A DNA stretch of 30,203 nucleotides, from assembly GCA_030374735.1 (NCBI GenBank), contig JASCIV010000229.1:1-30203 (forward strand), read 5' to 3'. Shown in pieces: positions 27,803-30,203 of the stretch (the first letter of the stretch is position 1; the number at the start of each line of letters is the position of its first letter). The translations under genes were made by a program, and so were the position numbers. The stretch comes from Gracilaria caudata. Its lineage: Eukaryota; Rhodophyta; Florideophyceae; Gracilariales; Gracilariaceae. The notes under the pieces were generated by a model. The model did no database searches. It was given only the letters and a program-made list of their open reading frames with translations, and was not told where the DNA came from.

Positions 27803-28117
27803 ATGGCAAGTGAAAGCGTCCGTTTTCGACACCGTCATGAGCTAAGCCATCAACTTCTTGATTGGCCAATGTTCGCACTTTCGACAGATGAAAAATGCGT
27901 GCACCTCACCATCACCGATGCACAAGTCGTGACAGTCGCGGGCCTCTTGTCGACTCTCATCAATAGGGAACTATCGAATAGAATCACCTCCATAATCGCA
28001 GCTGGAAATAGAAAGCATATGGTCGTCATAGCACCGCAATCATTGCATTTGCAAGTATCATGTTATCCTGCATCTCTTAGCCAGGACAGCGAGTGGAATT
28101 GTACCTTCACAGTTTGA
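27803..28117 (+). CDS. Small hypothetical protein (104 aa), doubtful
   Basis: A complete frame from ATG 27803 to TGA. The product has mixed, globular-looking composition with a beta- and helix-like central part (VHLTITDAQVVTVAGLL) and no repeats, which is better than the surrounding frames. No domain, signal or membrane segment is recognised. It may be a small lineage-specific gene or a chance ORF. Confidence 0.28.
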   Translation: MASESVRFRHRHELSHQLLDWPMFALSTDEKCVHLTITDAQVVTVAGLLSTLINRELSNRITSIIAAGNRKHMVVIAPQSLHLQVSCYPASLSQDSEWNCTFTV

Positions 28118-28442
28118 TCCTACGGCGCGCAGACATCTCCGCGAAGCTATAACTCCTTCGTCGCATCATGGAGCTTCTGTCAAATGGGACAGAAGTTCTG
28201 TTCTCCGTAGCAAAGCTTCACAGTTCGCGACGCGCGGATAGCTTCCGCTACGTCTCCCAATAGGCTCAGAAGCTGTCCACCGCTTGCACTGCGCTCAACA
28301 ACCATGTACACTTACAAACCATCTCACAATCAACCTATTCGACATCACTTCGCAACGGGTGATTCTTACGCCAAGTGAAGAACAAAAAAGGACACCAAGC
28401 CTAGAAAGTTTGGGTGACGTTTCCTCGTCGACAACTATTACC

Positions 28443-29657
28443 TCAGTCGTAGATCAATCCGCCATCGTGATACACTGCGTTACAATCGTACTGCGGGCGT
28501 GGCCCGAAACGTTTTTCCAAGCGTCCCATTGCACCCGAAATGCTAGCAAACAATTTGCGACAGCTCAAGTGCACAAAGTACGCCTCGGACGCTCCTCCAT
28601 TTGTTCTATGCGTGATCGGTCCGCAGCTCATCAGCGGAGCCGGATTGATGATGGACGGCAACAACACACAGTTTCGCTCATGAATGATATCAAGGTAGCG
28701 CTCAACGTGCCGCGCCTGTTCAGCGACACGCATCGCACGTTGTAGATCCCCGACAACAAAACTCTCGATAAGTTCCGTATTGTCGCCAAGCAGCTGCCCG
28801 ATGCGTGTGGTACAAAATAAGGTCATGTTCTGACAGTCAGCCTCATACCGTGCGATGACGCGCAGCTTTACGATGCAAAGAGCCATGAGATATGCGATTG
28901 AGACGCGAGCAGGGGGGGCATTTCGAACGGCCTCGAAAATGTCTATATATGGGTCGGCTGTTCCGTACAGCCACTCGCCCGCCACTGAATGCTTGTGCAA
29001 ACGTTCGATGGAAGTATATACGTAGGGTAAATCGATATCGGGCATGTTTCCAAGTGCAAAGAGGTGACGCATCCAGTGGGTGATGAATGCGACGCAGCGA
29101 TCGTCCTGGTTGAGACGCAGTAATGTGAATGGGACGATCTCGCGTAAACCGAGGTGATCCTTGACGTCGACACGCAGAATCTCGAGACGATGTGCAAGCA
29201 CCTGCTCGACAAGTGGCGCCACCTCGTATGTGTTTGTCATGTTTTCTATCTTCTGCGCCAGCCTTGCTCGCATGCGACAATACTCCCTGTTCCCCGCAGA
29301 AGAGATCCAGAAGTCTGTGCCATCCCACAAGGTGTCTCTGTCATTAATAAGCGCATCGGTTTCGTTTTGTACATGGCTCCGCAGCTGAGTGAGCCTTTTA
29401 CACTCTGCGTCGTGGTTAGCAGCGTCACGACGTTGACAGGTATTGTGGCAGTAGTAAGCGATCTTGCAGCTCGAACAGACGACAAGGCTACGGAGCTGCG
29501 ACGCGTCGAGCGGCTTCTGACAGGTCTTGCAGCCCCACAGGTGTTCCACGGCGGGTTCAGTTAAGTCGAACGACGTCTTCATGCGTCTGGGTACGCGCAG
29601 TCTGTGTCCGTCTCCATCCGAAAGCAATAGCATTGAGGTGGTGTGGTCATTTGCCAT
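28443..29657 (-). CDS. MYND zinc-finger protein
   Basis: The 404-residue protein carries a complete MYND finger at residues 43-86. Ligands are C43, C46, C61, C64, C70, C74, H82 and C86, with the family spacing C-x2-C-x14-C-x2-C-x5-C-x3-C-x7-H-x3-C. The core CSSCKIAYYCHNTCQ matches the MYND consensus closely. MYND fingers bind Pro-rich peptides, often in transcription-repressor or chromatin partners. The remaining 310 residues look mostly alpha-helical and have no recognisable SET, TPR or ankyrin signature, so it is not a SMYD methyltransferase on this evidence. There is no signal peptide or membrane segment. The first ATG gives a plausible start, and the frame is intact throughout, which argues for a live single-exon gene. 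Partners are unknown. Confidence 0.85.
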   Translation of the reverse strand: MANDHTTSMLLLSDGDGHRLRVPRRMKTSFDLTEPAVEHLWGCKTCQKPLDASQLRSLVVCSSCKIAYYCHNTCQRRDAANHDAECKRLTQLRSHVQNETDALINDRDTLWDGTDFWISSAGNREYCRMRARLAQKIENMTNTYEVAPLVEQVLAHRLEILRVDVKDHLGLREIVPFTLLRLNQDDRCVAFITHWMRHLFALGNMPDIDLPYVYTSIERLHKHSVAGEWLYGTADPYIDIFEAVRNAPPARVSIAYLMALCIVKLRVIARYEADCQNMTLFCTTRIGQLLGDNTELIESFVVGDLQRAMRVAEQARHVERYLDIIHERNCVLLPSIINPAPLMSCGPITHRTNGGASEAYFVHLSCRKLFASISGAMGRLEKRFGPRPQYDCNAVYHDGGLIYD

Positions 29658-30186
29658 GCGGCGCTCTAAACGAACTCTTGAAAATCAAGGCTTGAATCTG
29701 TATTCTCTAAAAGCATGGTTTCCCTGAAGGACCCCAGTTTCTCCTATTGCTCACCATGACAAAGGACGTGTAGTACAGTGGATAACATTAATTACAGTGA
29801 CAGAAAGCGTAAACGCTGAGAACGCTTGCGTTTTCAAAATCATGTTCCTTGTGATTGAGATCATCCAAAAATTGACTACAGGTGCACTCCGCACACTTTT
29901 GAACCAACCACCTTCCAAAGATTGGCAACGAAATGGATGGTTGGGACGTCTCCCTAATCTGTCGTTCTGCAGCGGGTATGAAAGACCCGCTGCACAGCGA
30001 CACTTCGGCAAGTGCCGAAGTAACAAATTCTTGGATGATCTCATTCATCATTCTTCATGAATCACAAGTTTTGGGAAGTTTTGACAATAGAGAATTTACG
30101 CCAAACGAATGTTTCGTGACCCACAGCGTAGCCACGCATGCCAGATACATCACCACAAATGCGTCGACCATGCAAGCAGGTGTATC
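29658..30186. other. Terminal intergenic stretch
   Basis: No supported gene. Overlapping short frames on both strands have no recognisable domains. The MYND gene promoter should lie at its left end; I see no TATA box I would call. Confidence 0.35.
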
Positions 30187-30203
30187 TTAGAGCATCTCCA
30201 GCG
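30187..30203 (+). mobile_element. Possible PIF/Harbinger-like element terminus at the window edge
   Basis: The last 14 bases (GAGCATCTCCAGCG) are preceded by TTA. Elements of the PIF/Harbinger superfamily duplicate TTA/TAA targets, and I recall plant elements whose terminal repeats begin GAGCATCTCCA. The element itself would lie outside the window, and the matching inverted end was not seen inside it, so this rests on 17 bases only. Confidence 0.25.

Larger units (their letters stand above)
26503..28442. other. Gene-poor, partly GC-rich stretch
   Basis: No strongly supported gene. A (GCT)7 microsatellite lies at 26715-26735. Long overlapping frames on both strands around 26840-27520 reflect GC-rich composition, with Arg/Ser/Leu-rich low-complexity products and no domains. 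One small plus-strand ORF at 27803 is listed separately as doubtful. Confidence 0.4.

Noticed and set aside
28284..28745. Plus-strand ORF of 153 codons overlapping the MYND gene
   Set aside because: Much of it is antisense to the well-supported MYND coding sequence, and its product shows no domain.

Overview
This window is nuclear DNA of an intron-poor eukaryote. The evidence is a Tim9 mitochondrial import chaperone, Elongin-C, RNase H2 subunit B, an ER-type DnaJ and a PP2C phosphatase. Two short GT-AG introns can be placed by protein homology. A BASS-type transporter with a long Ser/Arg-rich leader suggests a plastid. Sparse introns, compact gene islands between gene-poor decayed DNA, and mixed GC content make a red alga (a Chondrus-like florideophyte) my best guess. 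That is an impression, not proof.

Layout. 1-2.7 kb is gene-poor, with a possible transposase remnant at the very edge. 2.75-4.29 kb (-) holds a membrane protein of unknown family whose 5' end needs a splice or frameshift. 4.3-6.7 kb is gene-poor, with GC-rich palindromes and one doubtful ORF. 6.7-9.5 kb is a divergent pair: ER DnaJ (-) and PP2C phosphatase (+), the latter with a long ATG-free pyrimidine-rich leader. 9.5-11.2 kb is empty. 11.2-12.6 kb is a second divergent pair: 3-hydroxyanthranilate dioxygenase (-) and Tim9 (+). 13.4-14.8 kb (+) is an MTA/SAH-type deaminase. 15.4-15.8 kb (-) is Elongin-C. 16.7-17.6 kb (+) is a TraB-family protein with a mitochondrial-type N-terminus. 18.8-21.1 kb is a tail-to-tail pair, a BASS transporter (+) and RNase H2B (-), whose coding sequences overlap by 11 bp. 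22.5-23.5 kb (+) is a secreted Cys-rich protein. 25.4-26.1 kb (+) is a single-pass membrane protein, followed by out-of-frame Arg/Gly-rich coding-like sequence. 28.4-29.7 kb (-) is a MYND zinc-finger protein. The last 14 bases, preceded by TTA, resemble the terminus of a PIF/Harbinger-like element.

The genes are housekeeping or metabolic and do not form an operon or one pathway. Strands largely alternate (divergent, convergent, divergent), so promoters and 3' ends are often shared or close. I see no obvious novel multi-gene system. The most notable items are the overlapping convergent gene pair, the stop-free 3n introns, a WW variant at the RNase H2B C-terminus where a PIP box is expected, the Elongin-C insertion or micro-intron, and the RGG-like tail after the stop at 26091-26093.
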